Below, piece by piece: positions 5,639-5,845 of a stretch of DNA of 5,845 nucleotides. Both the position numbers and the translations under genes were made by a program. The stretch is from an uncultured Actinomycetes bacterium (lineage in GTDB: Bacteria; Actinomycetota; Actinomycetes; Nanopelagicales; Nanopelagicaceae). The stretch spans positions 1 to 5,845 of the forward strand of contig CAITID010000135.1 in assembly GCA_903892335.1 (NCBI GenBank), in the 5' to 3' direction. The first letter of the stretch is position 1. Every line of letters begins with the position of its first letter. The notes beneath the pieces are model-generated. The model had not been told where the DNA came from, made no database searches, and saw only the letters and a program-made list of their open reading frames with translations.

Positions 5639-5845
5639 ATGGAAATTAACTGGGACTCCTTACATATCGCTGCAAAAGAGATTATGAAAAAGGCTTATGC
5701 GCCTTATTCAAACTTTAAGGTTGGCGTTGCTGCGTTAGTAGACGATGGTCGAATAGTTGTTGGCTGCAATAGTGAAAATGCTAGCTATGGTGTTGGTTTG
5801 TGCGCAGAATGTGGATTAATTTCTTCATTGACTGCAACTGGCGGC
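5639..5845 (+). CDS. cdd: Cytidine deaminase, N-terminal part (3' end outside window)
   Basis: The first 69 codons are present; the frame runs off the window. The enzyme hydrolyses cytidine or deoxycytidine to uridine or deoxyuridine plus ammonia in the cytoplasm, part of pyrimidine salvage. Visible landmarks are AYAPYSNFKVG (19-29), the substrate-binding CNSEN (43-47) and the zinc/catalytic motif CAEC (55-58), where Cys55 is a zinc ligand and Glu57 the proton shuttle. Cys in place of His as zinc ligand marks the small homotetrameric type, about 130 residues, and the CAEC form resembles mycobacterial Cdd. The downstream PCxxC half of the zinc site lies outside the window. AGGAC at 5625-5629 is a good ribosome binding site 9 bases before the ATG. 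With no terminator or promoter seen in the 25-base gap after permease 2, it is probably co-transcribed with the transporter, supporting cytidine-type nucleosides as one imported substrate. Confidence 0.93.
   Translation, partial: MEINWDSLHIAAKEIMKKAYAPYSNFKVGVAALVDDGRIVVGCNSENASYGVGLCAECGLISSLTATGG

Noticed and set aside
1..5845. Mobile element, CRISPR array, tRNA or rRNA genes
   Set aside because: No transposase, terminal repeats, regularly spaced repeats or RNA gene signatures were seen; the window is tightly filled by one metabolic cluster.

Overview
The window is one end of a nucleoside uptake and salvage cluster from a bacterium. It is AT-rich (roughly 40% GC by eye), yet the proteins look actinobacterial. 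The cytidine deaminase has the Cys-Ala-Glu-Cys zinc motif and overall sequence style of mycobacterial Cdd, and the second permease has the roughly 420-residue length with three extra N-terminal helices that I associate with actinobacterial members. A low-GC, compact, streamlined actinobacterium, such as a freshwater acI/Nanopelagicales-type lineage, is my best inference. It is not proven by the sequence.

All genes are on the + strand. Bases 1-411 hold the C-terminal end of a gene for a BMP/PnrA-family substrate-binding protein that starts outside the window. A 155-base intergenic region follows, with a candidate promoter, a folded 5' leader and a very strong ribosome binding site. Next is a complete second BMP-family binding protein (567-1592, TTG start, Sec signal peptide). 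A 99-base gap after it contains a near-textbook intrinsic terminator with a 13-bp perfect stem. Then come a double-domain ABC ATPase (1692-3185) and two BPD_transp_2 permeases (3185-4357 and 4357-5613), joined by two TAATG stop/start overlaps. After 25 bases the window ends in the first 69 codons of cytidine deaminase (cdd, 5639 onward).

The genes form one system. The exported binding protein captures a nucleoside outside the cell, the two permeases form the channel, and the ATPase drives import. Cytidine deaminase then converts imported cytidine or deoxycytidine to uridine or deoxyuridine inside the cell. Placement of cdd directly behind the permeases is the best evidence in the window that the substrate is a nucleoside and not a sugar or a basic amino acid.

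This is a recognisable, well-known type of transporter locus, and I do not see an undescribed system. Points worth a second look are the two adjacent but divergent binding proteins, the folded leader of the main binding-protein gene, the strong terminator splitting binding protein from transporter, the apparent lack of a lipid anchor on the binding protein, and its distinct codon choice. No mobile element, CRISPR array, tRNA or rRNA was seen, and no gene-free stretch exceeds 300 bases.
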